NCBI GenBank assembly: GCA_016719785.1
Contig: JADJYJ010000012.1
Coordinates: forward strand, 1 to 22,278
Origin: Candidatus Amarolinea dominans
Lineage (GTDB): Bacteria > Chloroflexota > Anaerolineae > SSC4 > Amarolineaceae
Reading direction: 5' to 3'
Length of the DNA: 22,278 bases
Position numbers and translations under genes: made by a program. A model generated the notes under the pieces. It did no database searches, was not told where the DNA came from, and saw only the letters and a program-made list of their open reading frames with translations. This document shows, piece by piece, positions 9,916 to 19,003 of the stretch (positions within the stretch are counted from its first letter, which is position 1; each line of letters opens with the position of its first letter).

Positions 9916-11833
9916 ATGAAAAACCTACTTCGGCTTGTACTGCTGACGGCATTGCTTGTGGGGGCTACAGCTTCCCTGGCGCGCCCGGCCCCTGGTCATG
10001 CTGCCGGTACAGGCGGGATCATCGGCGCCGTCTTCTTCGACGCCGATGCCGATGGCATCCGTGATGCCACCGACAACGGCCTGGACGCGGGTCTCACTGT
10101 CGAGATTCGCGACGCCGCCACCAACGGCCAGGTTTTCCTGACCGTCACCACCACCGCATTGGATGGGACCTACGCCTTCACTGCGCTGGACGCAAACACC
10201 TACCTGGTCACGGAACTCAGCCTGGAGGCCCTGGGCTACACCCGCACGACTCCGAATACTCGAACCGTAGTGGTTGGCAGCGTCGTTGCGCCCGGCGTTG
10301 ATTTCGGCGGCACCCTGCTGATGACCCTCAGCGGCACCATCTTCGATGACGCCAACCAGGACGGTGTGCGCGGCCTGGGCGAAATGGTCATCCCAGACGC
10401 CCTGGTCGAGGTCTTCCACGACCCAAACGGCAACGGCTTGATTGACAGCGGCGAACCGTTGGCCGGCTCCGCGGGCTCCAACACCCAGGGCAAGCTACGT
10501 CGTTGCCAACCTGTGGCCCGGCGTACGTGATGCGGGTGCAGCCGCCCGGCGGTATCGGGCTGCCGGCCCAAATCGCGGTTCCCATCGTCAGCCGCTACGG
10601 CGGCGGCATCCTGCGCCAGGATGTCGGCATCCTCATCCCCCGCGGGGGCGACGCGTCGCTCAACGGCATCGTCTGGAAAGACCTGGATGGCGATGAAGTG
10701 CTGGACGCGGACGAAGGCTTCATCGCCAGCGCCGCCCTGGCCCTCTACTGCGACAGCAACGGCAACGGCGTGATTGACAGCGGCGAGAGCGTAGTCGGCC
10801 AGGCCACGTCGAACAGCCAGGGCGCCTACAGCTTCAGCAGCCTCGACGCCGGCGCCTACGTGCTGCGCGTGGACGACCTGACCATTCCGGCCGGCTGGAT
10901 TCCATCGCACGATGCTTCGCTGCTCGCCTTCAGCCTGGGGGCCGGACAGACTCGTGAGCTGAATCTTGGCTACTTCGATCCACTGACGGTTGGCCCCATG
11001 ACGGTTGCCGACTGGAAGAAGGAAATTCACCGCAGCGGGCACCCTCGCTACACCGCGGCTGAGATTGCCGCGTTCATTGCCTCAGCGCAGAGCAGTTCTG
11101 CCGTCTTCCCGGAGATCGTCTCTCTGCAGGATGCGCTTCTCCGACCGGCGCCTGGCGATGAAGGACGGGCGCGCAAGGAATATGCGGCGCTGCGCCTGAA
11201 TGTGTCCAGCAATCTGCTCCTGACGCGCACCCCCATCAACCTGCCGCGCTGACCACCGCCACGACCGTGGGCGGCGTCCTGACCGAGATCGAAGGCTTGC
11301 TCAACCCGCCCGCGCCGCAGTTGAACACCGCCTATCGCCGGGTGGAGAGCCTGGCCGAGGCGCTCAACAAGGGCCAGGGCGTCGGTTACGGCCTGACCCT
11401 GGTGGGCGTGGTCTCTCGTGCCACCTACCGCGGCGGCGATGTGACCTCCGCGCTGCGGCGCGGCGGCAGCATCATTGACCAGACCCTCGATGGGCCGATC
11501 TACCTGACCCGCTGGAGTCCCGGCAACCTCGATCCGGCCACCAACATCTTCCGCCCGCGCGTGCGAGTGCGCGTCAACGCCTTCTACGACGGCGCGGTGC
11601 TCGACGCCTACCAGAAACTGTCCGATGGCCGCCTGGTGCTCCTGGGCACGATCATCCCCCCGTTCTGGAACAAGGACGTCAAGACCGACTATCACTTCGA
11701 TCTGTGGCGCGTCAGCACCCTCGCCGAGCTGGTCAGTACCGAGATTCGCCTGGTCACGCGCGATCCCGATGGCGATGGCGGGCACCCGGAGCATATCAAG
11801 ATTGATGCGGCCGAGATCGTGTTCGATTACTAA
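9916..11833 (+). CDS. Secreted protein with three SdrD-B-like domains and an uncharacterised C-terminal region (frameshifted)
   Basis: ATG 9916 was chosen over upstream in-frame ATGs because GGGAG (9904-9908) sits at a suitable distance and a signal peptide follows (LLRLVLLTALLVGATASLA). Three SdrD-B-like domains run at about 10015-10320, 10321-10640 and 10650-10980, with calcium-type loops DADADGIRD, DANQDGVRG, DPNGNGLID, DLDGDEVLD and DSNGNGVID. The C-terminal third (about 10985-11833) includes KEYAALRLNVSSNLL, resembling the LNVASG-type segment found after such domains in other secreted proteins, then a region I cannot assign. Frame changes near 10492, 10525 and 11243 are bridged by conserved text. 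The restored length is about 638 residues. The first two domains closely match those of the preceding protease, but no protease or malectin domain is present. Likely a surface or matrix structural protein; function inferred only. Confidence 0.8.
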
Positions 11834-11860
11834 TAGCCTATCCGAATAACTACCTTAGTT

Positions 11861-11910
11861 CGCCTGCCCCAATCCTGGGGAGCCATGCTTTCCCCCAGGA
11901 TTGGGGGGCG
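11861..11910. terminator. Strong 14-bp hairpin after SdrD-B protein
   Basis: CCCCAATCCTGGGG (11867-11880) and CCCCAGGATTGGGG (11893-11906) are a perfect 14-bp stem with a 12-base loop. CGCC (11861-11864) and GGCG (11907-11910) can extend it past a 2-base bulge. It begins 28 bases after the stop at 11833. There is only a weak T-rich tail (TTCTTT), so termination is likely but not classical. Confidence 0.65.
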
Positions 11911-12000
11911 GCAGTTCTTTCACCTCGATGCCCATATCCACGCAGGATGTGGGCATCGTTCATCCTGGCGAGGAGTTCACCGTGATCACACGCCTGCACA

Positions 12001-14176
12001 ATGCTCATCCACCGCGTCGCCAAGCCCCTGGATCGTCGGCCGCCTGCACAAGAGAGGGGCATTGACCATCGTTTTGCTCCTCATCCTTTCTGGCCTGGCG
12101 CCCGCGCCGCAGGCTGGCGCCGTTCCCCACAGAGCCAACCACGCACCCATGACCGGCTACACCTGGGACATTCGCTGCGTGGACTGCCCCAAGGCCCTCG
12201 ATGAGCTGAGCACACGCAGCCTGCGCCTGGACAGCCAGGGCCGGCCGCACATCGCTTACGGGGGCGACCATCTCTACTACGCCTGGCACGACGGCTCCGC
12301 CTGGCAGCTCGAAACGGTGGACAGCGGTGTACGCGTGGGCGCCTACGCCTCATTGGCGCTGGACAGTAACGGCAGTCCGCACATTGGATACTTCGACAGC
12401 GCCAATTTCGATCTGCGCTACGCCAGCAAGTCGGGCAACGCCTGGGTCATCCAGACCGTGGATGCCAACGGCGGGTCGGTTCCAGCGTCGCCCTGGCCCT
12501 GGACAGCAACAACCGCCCCCACTTGAGCTACTACGACGACACTCACAGCAAGCTCAAATACGCGCGTTGGACCGGCAGCCAGTGGGAAATCCAGTCTGTG
12601 GGCAATGAGTCCCTGGTCGCGCGGCACATCTCCCTGGCCCTGGACAGCAGCAACCGCGCCCACATCAGCTACTACGATGTCTACGCGGCCAATCTGCGCT
12701 ACGCCCGCTGGACCGGCAGCGATTGGATCACGCAATGTCGTGGATGCGGATGGCGAAGTGGGCAGCGATACCTCGCTGGCCCTGGACAGCAGCGGCATTC
12801 CCCACATCAGCTTTTACGACAGCACCAACGGCGATTTGAAGTACACGCGCGCGGTGGGCAATGGCTGGCAGACCGAAGTCGTGGACAGCACCGATGATGT
12901 GGGCGGCCAAACCTCACTGGCCCTGGACGCAGCCAACCGCGCCTACATCAGCTATCGCGATTGGACCCACGGCGATCTGAAATACGCCCGGCGCACCGGC
13001 GCCACCTGGGCCATCCAAACGGTTGACAGCGCCGACGATACCGGCGCCTACACCTCGATCGTGCTTGACGGCACTGCCCGCCCCCGCATCAGCTACCTGG
13101 ACATGACGCACAACCTGTTGAAATACGCAGCCTGGAGCGGCACAGACTGGTCGTTCAGCGTGGTGGACGCGGCCGGCAACGTGGGCGAGGCCACCGGCCT
13201 GGTATTGGATTACGGCGGCCAACCCCACATCGCTACTACGACAGCCTGGCAGCCGATCTCAAATACGCTCGTTGGGGCAGCAGCGCCTGGAGCATCGAAA
13301 CCGTGGATGGCGCCAACGGCGACGCCGTCGGCAGCCTGACCGCGATCGCGGTGGATTCGATGAATCGCCCGTTCATCGCCTATCTCGATGACACCACGGC
13401 AACCTCAAACTGGCGCAGTGGACCGGCAGCGCCTGGCAGATTCAGACCGTGGATGGCAGCGGAACGGTGGGCGGCGCCATCAGCCTGGCGCTGGACTCCG
13501 GCCAATCGCCCCACATCGCCTATCTTGATGCGGGTAGCGCCACGCTCAAGCATGTGTATTACAACGGCGCGCTGTGGAATCTGCAACTCATTGACAACGT
13601 CGGTTCGATCAGCTACGTTTCCCTGGACATTGACAGCGCCGACGTTGTTCAGATCGCTACTACGATTCCAACAACGGCGACTGGAAGGTGGCTCGCGGCA
13701 AGATCGCCTATCCCTGGAACATCCAGGTTGTGGACAGCGCCGGCGATGTGGGCGGTTATGTCTCGCTGGCCGTAGACATGCTGGGCAATCCGCACCTGGC
13801 CTATTACGACTGGACGCAGTACACCCTGAAATACGCACACCTGGCTGGAACCTCTTGGGTAGTGACAACGGTTGCCGACACCGGCCTGGTTGGCTTTGCT
13901 GCCCTGGCGCTCGACAGCCGCAACGCTCCCCTGGTGGCCTACTACGCCGACAACGCGCACAACCTCAAAGTGGGTCAACTGCGCGGCGGCAGTTGGGACA
14001 TCAACACCCTGGACGGCGCCGGCGAAGTGGGGCGTTACGTGGCCCTGGCGTTGGATCAGAGCGACCACGCCTACGCCGCCTACTACGACGCCACCAACGG
14101 CGATCTTAAAGTGGCCCAGGGCACGCCCCCCACCTCCCTGCCGGTCTATATTCCCATGGTGATGCGCCGTCACTAA
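12001..14176 (+). CDS. Secreted repeat protein, about 14 units of ~47 residues, probable beta-propeller(s) (frameshifted)
   Basis: A hydrophobic signal segment (TIVLLLILSGLAPAPQAGA) lies at about 12065-12120. The start is uncertain: ATG 12001 needs a frameshift to reach it, TTG 12062 after AGAGGGG is in frame, and GTG 11982 after AGGAG is another option. The body is about 14 copies of a unit of the form SLALDS-PHISYYD-LKYARWTGS-W-IQTVD, running to about 14130. This is the look of blades in a beta-propeller; 14 units would fit two seven-bladed propellers. The C-terminus reads LPVYIPMVMRRH, like the short Pro/aromatic tails on secreted Chloroflexota proteins. Frame changes near 12478, 12733, 13233, 13399 and 13662 are all bridged by the repeat pattern. 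The restored length is about 700-725 residues. No catalytic motif was seen. Probably an extracellular binding or scaffold protein. Confidence 0.75.
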
Positions 14177-14190
14177 GGTCAAAATTCGTA

Positions 14191-14208
14191 ACTGCTCAGC
14201 CAGGCAGT
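14191..14208. terminator. Weak hairpin between convergent genes
   Basis: ACTGC (14191-14195) and GCAGT (14204-14208) form a 5-bp stem in the 55-base gap between two convergent genes, followed by an AT-rich stretch on the + strand (TTATTTAATT). The position suits a shared terminator but the stem is weak. Confidence 0.25.
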
Positions 14209-14231
14209 GAGAGCGGACACTTATTTAATTC

Positions 14232-15059
14232 TCATTCCTTAGCATCCAGAACCTGCGCCAACGCCTGCGTGATCTCCCGCAGGCAGGCGGCGGGTTGCCG
14301 CCAGCAATGTTCGGGGTCCAGGAAAACGGGCGTCCACCCGGCAGCGGCCAGCGCGTAACGTTGATCGCCGGCTTCGCGCAGACTGCGCGGGCTGACCGTT
14401 GCCGGCAGCGGAAGCAGCCAGTTCTGCTGCGTAGATGACCGCCACCCGCCACTGCGCCCGTAGAGGGGCGAAGTCAATCGGCGGTTGCCCAGGCGTCTCG
14501 GCCACGCCCCACACATCGTCCAGATCAGCCACGTCATCATCCGGCGGTTCATCCCACGGCACCTGGCGCTCGGCTTCCAGCCCGCGTTCAAGAGGGCGCT
14601 CCACAGGCGGTCCTGCGCGGTTCCCTTGTCCCACAGATCGTTGATTTCGCGCGCGCTGAGCAGCCGCGCGAGCGTGGTGGGGATGAAGGTGATGCGACGC
14701 AGGCGCCGGCTGGGGATCGGTTGCGGCAAGCGCCACAGCGGCCCCAACTCGATGCGGTAGTATTCGTCGTGCGCACGCGGGTGCTGCGGCTCGCGGGCAG
14801 CAGTCCACGCGGCGGGCGATGCTGACGCCGCACGGCTGCCAGGGTCGCAATTTGCCAGCGGTCGGCCGGGGCAAAGGCGCCGGTCTGGTAAAACGCCAGG
14901 TAGTCGGCGCCCATCTGTGCCGACGCGCGGGCCACCGGCACCCGGTACCACCCTTCTTCAGCGGCCCGCGTCAAGTCGGCGGGCGTCGGCAGCACGGCCA
15001 CCAGCGCGCGCTGATGACCCGGCGCGGTAAATCGTCCAGGTTGAGCGCGAAACAGGCAT
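14232..15059 (-). CDS. Uncharacterised protein downstream of uvsE with a PD-(D/E)XK/DUF559-like C-terminus (frameshifted)
   Basis: The likely start is ATG 15059, five bases after a perfect AGGAGG, 24 bases past the uvsE stop. The N-terminal part has VAVLPTPADL, EGWYRVPVARA and GADYLAFYQTGAF. The middle has YYRIELGPL and RRITFIPTTLARLLSAREI. The C-terminal part has a nuclease-like order: RLWSALLNAGLEAERQ, then PIDFAPLRAQWRVAVIY, then YALAAAGWTPVFLD, ending LDAKE. This resembles DUF559/Vsr-type PD-(D/E)XK folds, with candidate acidic residues in LEAERQ and IDFA, but the usual E/Q-x-K is replaced by RAQWR, so activity is uncertain. Frame changes near 15020, 14830, 14590 and 14435 interrupt it. 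The restored length is about 275 residues. Tight linkage to uvsE suggests a DNA repair role; that is inference. I do not recognise a named family. Confidence 0.65.
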
Positions 15060-15060
15060 G

Positions 15061-15070
15061 GGTACCTCCT
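15061..15070 (-). promoter_or_regulatory. Perfect Shine-Dalgarno before uvsE-partner gene
   Basis: On the - strand this reads AGGAGGTACC, with AGGAGG five bases before ATG 15059. It decides the start of the downstream gene and argues for a separate protein rather than a fusion with uvsE, even though one frame reads across the junction. Confidence 0.7.
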
Positions 15071-15083
15071 GGTGATCGGTCCT

Positions 15084-16049
15084 CTAGCTTTCGATCCAGC
15101 CTCGTACGTCTGGGGCAACTGCTCCAGATCGGCGCGCAGGCGCAGCAGCGCCAGGTCACGGCCGCGGGCTTCCAGCATGATATCGAAATCGGGCAGCCCG
15201 AACGCCCTGGCCCGTCGCAGCCAGTCCACAAACTCGAACGGATTGACATAATCGGCATGTTGCGTCCAGCGCGGCGCGGCCAGCAGACGGCGCGGCCCGC
15301 CCGGCTCAGGGGCGGTCAGCACGTTGAACGCGGTGCGCGGGGAGGCGAAGTGAACCTTGGGCCGCACCCCGCGCGGCCAGGTGCTGAGCGCCAGGGCCAG
15401 GCCTCGAATTCGTCCAGGCCATCCGGGTTGAAGACCAGGTGATGCAGGCGGTCGAAGACCAGCGCACGCCCGTCTGGCGGTGTATCCAGAGCACGTCGCT
15501 GAGGCCAAAGCGGTCATCATTCTCCAGCGCCATCCGCGCCTGCACCGCCGGCGGCAGGCGCGCGAAGTTGCGGCAAAACTGCGCCTGCGCCGCGGCCTTG
15601 TCGCCGCAGACGCCGCCGGTGTGGACAACCACCACGCCCTCCCCTTGCGCCCAGGCGATCGAGCAGGCCGGCCAGGCCGCGCAGGTGGGCCAGGCTGGTG
15701 TCCGTCAGCGTGGCATCCGCGTTGTCGAGGATGACGCTGGCCTCAGCGTGGATCGGTGAAACGCGGTCACGGCGCAACAGGTCGGCCGTGTGGGCCAGCT
15801 CAGCCTGGCACTGATCAACCTGCGCCGTCAGTTCAGGATGCCGGGGAAAGGCCAGGTGCGGCGCCAGGCGGCTGGAGAGGCGATAGAAGCGGATGTGCAT
15901 CTGCGCCAGATAGCGCAGAATGTCGCGCAGATAGGTCAGGCTCTCACACTGAGGTGCGGGCCTGATCCGTCTGGCGCCTGGGGAGAACGGCTGTCATAGG
16001 CACGTAAACCGGGGCGCCCCTGCACGGCAACCGGGAAGCCAAGATGCAT
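15084..16049 (-). CDS. uvsE: UV damage endonuclease UvsE/UvdE (frameshifted)
   Basis: A TIM-barrel endonuclease that nicks DNA 5' to UV photoproducts and other lesions to start alternative excision repair. ATG 16049 gives MHLGFPVAVQGRPGLRAYDS, the opening of one UvsE clade, followed by LTYLRDILRYL and IRFYRLSSRLAPH. Metal-site motifs known for the family are all present: SPIHAEA, VVVHTGG, MALENDD, VFDRLHH, KVHFASPR (including the Lys reported to be modified in the Thermus enzyme), HADYVNPFEF and FDIMLEARGRDLALLRLR. The reading frame must change near 15955, 15645, 15477, 15400 and 15105; the last change gives an end WIES and stop TAG at 15084-15086. The restored length is about 321 residues, normal for the family. 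AGAAGG lies just before the start, and rocD ends only 9 bases upstream, so the two are probably co-transcribed. Confidence 0.88.
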
Positions 16050-16058
16050 TGGGCCTTC

Positions 16059-17311
16059 TCACAGATTCAGAAAGATCGGCGGCGGATTCAGGCCAGCGCC
16101 AGTGCGGGTGCGCGGCAAACTGCCCCATGAGCACCAAGCCGATGCGCGCCAGCGCCCAGTCAATCTCCGCCTGGGTGATGACCAGGGGCGGTGAAAGCGG
16201 ATGACATGCTCGTGCGTCTCTTTGCACAACAGGCCCTCGCGCATGAGGCTTCGCAGAAGCTTGGCGAAAACGCGCGCCGACAACCTCTGGCTTCAGCTCG
16301 ACGCCGATGAACAGCCCCTGCCACTTCCTGCACGAAGGGACTGGCGATGCGCGCAACTTCTCCTGGAAATAGGCGCCCAGCCGGGCCGAGTTTTCGATCA
16401 AATCTTCTTCCACCAGCACCTTCACGGCCTACGCGGGCCACCGCGCAGGCCAACGGGTTGCCGCCATAAGGTGCTGCCATGTTCACTCAGGGCGAAAGAC
16501 ACTCAGGATGTCGGCTGAAACCTGCACAGCCCGATACCGGATAACAACCGCCGGACAGCGCCTTGCCGATAATCATCACGTCAGGCTTGACGTTTTCACA
16601 ATCACGGGCAAAGAGCTTGCCACTGCGCCCCAGGCCGGAACTGAATCTCATCGGCGATGAACAGGACCTCATGCTACTCCGCACAGGGCTTTGGCCCGTT
16701 TGAGATAACCGGCCGGTGGAATATGAACACCGCTCTCGCCCTGAATCGCCCGACCAGGAAGGCGACGGTGTTGGCGCTGGGCACCGGAGCCCAGGCTGCG
16801 CAAATCATGGGCGTCACCGCCGGGCGTGAAGGGGCCAACCGACCCAGTACTGCGGCTCAGTGGAAAGCTGATAATGCTGATGGTGCGGCCGTGAAAGTTG
16901 TCGGCGCAGACGATGATTTCCAGCCTGGTCTTCCGGCACGTCACGGCGCTGATAGCCCCATTTGCGCGCCATCTTGACCGCGGTCTCGACCGCTTCGGCG
17001 CCAGTGTTCATCAATAGCGCCGTCTCATAGCCAGTCAGGGTACACAGGTCTTGCAGGAACAGGCCCTCTGGTCGTTGCGGAACGCGGCGCAGGGTCAACG
17101 TCGGTGTCTGCGCCTGGGCGATGAGGCCTGCACGATGCGGGTGGCAGTGCCCCTGGTTGACCGCCGAATAGGCGCTGAGGCAGTCAGGTAGCGCGAACCC
17201 CTTCGACATCGGTGACCCAAACGCCTGGCCTGGGCGATGACCACATCGAGGGGCTTGTAGTGTGTGAGCGAAATAGGTTTCATCGAGGTGAATGTAATCT
17301 TGTGTGAGCAT
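16059..17311 (-). CDS. rocD: Ornithine aminotransferase (class III PLP enzyme, frameshifted)
   Basis: Transfers the delta-amino group of ornithine to 2-oxoglutarate, giving glutamate semialdehyde/P5C in arginine-proline metabolism; PLP-dependent, cytoplasmic. Family-specific motifs: YKPLDVVIAQA, DCLSAYSAVNQGHCHP, LMNTGAEAVETAVKMARKWG with YQRRDVPEDQA, the FHGRT/ISF segment, LFIADEIQ, SGKLFARD, KPDVMIIGKALSGGCYPVSG (PLP-binding Lys at 16562-16564) and YGGNPLACAVA. NTGAEAVETAVK and SAYSAVNQGH point to OAT rather than acetylornithine aminotransferase. ATG 17311 was chosen because MLTQDYIHLDETYFAH leads directly into the domain. The stop is at 16059-16061. The restored length is about 417 residues, close to normal. 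It is broken by many frame changes spread over the whole gene. uvsE follows closely. About 480 bases of apparently non-coding DNA separate it from the upstream peptidase, so it may have its own promoter. Confidence 0.87.
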
Positions 17312-17791
17312 CTAATAGTGTTCTCTTCCTTGAGATAGACTGAAATCGGCTGTGATTTCAACGATTCTTTCTTACAGCTCACCCCTGACGCCGCAGCGCC
17401 GGGCCGAACGGAACTCGATTGTAACCACAGCGGTTGGTTTGCAGTCTAACCGATTGGCCGCGGCCTGACACTGACAGGCGTCAAGTGCGCCGATCAATCA
17501 ACCGATCAAGAACCAACACCCTGGCCTTGTGGGCACGGGGCGCTACTGACAAGCCACCACGACCTGCGCCTGCGCCTCGTCTTTCCGATGGCAACTACGA
17601 CGAATACCGCATGCCCGGCATCGTGGTCGTCAGGTAACTATTCAGGCAACCCGCGACCACGCAATGCCAGTCCGGCCAGCTGAAGCGGTGAAGCTCGCGC
17701 CTGGTGGGCGTGCCGCCAGACGTCCACCTGCGTGGGCACAATGCCGGTCAGCGCAGGCCGACCTGCGGCGGAACGCCCTTTCGCCCCGAAT
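17312..17791. other. Apparently non-coding gap between M24 peptidase and rocD
   Basis: No convincing gene on either strand. Short open frames exist but their translations look like composition only. It contains a direct repeat CCGATCAA (twice within about 20 bases near 17490-17510), the palindrome GGCCGCGGCC near 17456-17465, and TACAAT on the - strand (17418-17423), a possible -10 for rocD without a good -35 at 17 bp. A dead or error-riddled small gene cannot be excluded. Confidence 0.4.
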
Positions 17792-18965
17792 TCATTCGGC
17801 GAGAAGGAAACGATGGCCTTCTGCACAGAAACGGGTGGTCACCTCAGCGAAACCGTCGCCTACGATCATGTTGATTTCACTGCACGCCGAAATCCGCCAG
17901 GTAGATGCCCGGCTCGATGGAAAAGCCGACGCCGGGGATCAGCTTGCGCTCATCGTGCGTCACCAGTTTGTCCATGTTGACGCCGTTGCCGTGTCCCGTT
18001 GGTGTCAATGCTGTAGCCCGGTGCGATGGAAAGCCCCGCCATAGCCGGCCTGCCTGAATGACGGCCGCGCGGCATCGTCCACCTCAAACCCCTGCACGCC
18101 CTGCCCGCGGCCAAACGCTGCTGAATGAACTGCACCGCGGCATCGCGCCACCGCGACGATGTCGAAAACCTGGCGCTGCTCGGCGGGCGCCTCAGCACAA
18201 GCAAAGGCCACCAGGTGATGTCGGCAAACACCGCGCCGGGCTGATCGAGCTTGGCCCACAGATCGAGTAAGACAAATCGCCGGGCTTGAGAAAGAACTGG
18301 CGCTGCGTGGTCGGCGCGTAATGCTGGATCGCCGCTGCATGTTGATGCCCACAATGGGCGGGTGGTCAGTGATCAAGCCCTCCTCAGCGAAACGGCGCAT
18401 GACAAACTGTTGGCCCTCGGCTTCGCCGGGAGAACGCCCGCGCGCAGTTCCGCGGTCATCCAGGCAAAACATTCGTCCCGATCTGATCGAGCGGGCGGGC
18501 GGCCACACGGTGCTGCGCCAACTGCGCGGGCGTCCGCGCCTGCACCCACTGCACCAGGTCGACGAAGAGACCACTTCCACGCCCAGGCTGCGAATCAGAT
18601 CAATGGTGCCGGCGTCCACGCGTGCCACGTAGGGGATAGCGCCGCCAGACTGGGAAATTCCATGGCGATGCGTTGAGTATGGCCGAGCAAGTCCTGGATC
18701 CGCAGGTCGTTGTTGCCAGGTCACGTAGGTGTAGACACGGGCGCCGGAGCCGGTAAAAGGGCCAAGCTTCGATGCGATGAACAGGCCAGGTGGCTTTGCC
18801 GCAGGCTGGAATCCAGTAGACTGAGCGCCGGCTGAAGACTCCTTCCTCTGGCATTGCGGCCACCTGGCGGGCAATGGGGTTCATACCGCGAAAATCAAGA
18901 GGGGCCAGCCATCGAGGCCGGCTTGCTGTAGTCTTGCTGAATTTCCACAAGGTTTGTCGGTTCAT
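17792..18965 (-). CDS. M24-family Xaa-Pro aminopeptidase/prolidase-like metallopeptidase (frameshifted)
   Basis: A pita-bread-fold metallopeptidase likely to cleave Xaa-Pro bonds in the cytoplasm. N-terminal, substrate-positioning half: FRGMNPIARQVAAMPEEG, RRSVYWIPACGK, HRIEAWPFTGS, IPYVARVDAGTIDLIRSLGV. C-terminal catalytic half: FVMRRFAEEGLITDHPPIVG, VLLDLWAKLDQPGAVFADIT (two metal Asp), EVDDAAR, AGYGGAFH with HRTGHSIDTNGHGN (metal His), THDERKLIPG, FSIEPGIYLADFGV (metal Glu), then SEINMIVGDGFAEVTT (second metal Glu). All expected ligands are visible, but across frequent frame changes. ATG 18965 is preferred; 18977 is also in frame, and neither has a clear ribosome site. The end is taken as TGA 17792-17794 after the LLAE reading. 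The restored length of about 391 residues fits the family. It lies 38 bases after the DUF951 gene and is probably translated from the same transcript. Confidence 0.82.
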
Positions 18966-19003
18966 CCTACTATCCATACTATGGTTCGTGTCCGAGCGAG
19001 ATA

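Noticed and set aside
14819..15442. + strand open frame of about 207 codons
   Set aside because: It lies opposite UvsE and its partner, whose metal-site motifs are clear on the - strand.
14588..15628. A single fusion protein of UvsE and the downstream nuclease-like protein
   Set aside because: One frame does read through, but a TAG at 15084-15086 follows a plausible UvsE end, and a perfect AGGAGG with ATG follows it. Two genes with frameshifts fit better.
16201..16977. + strand open frames opposite rocD
   Set aside because: The - strand carries ornithine aminotransferase motifs throughout, including the PLP lysine segment; the + strand translations show no domain.
17418..17446. Promoter for rocD with TACAAT
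   Set aside because: The -10-like hexamer is acceptable but the sequence 17 bases upstream (GACTGC) is not a -35; too weak to annotate as a promoter.
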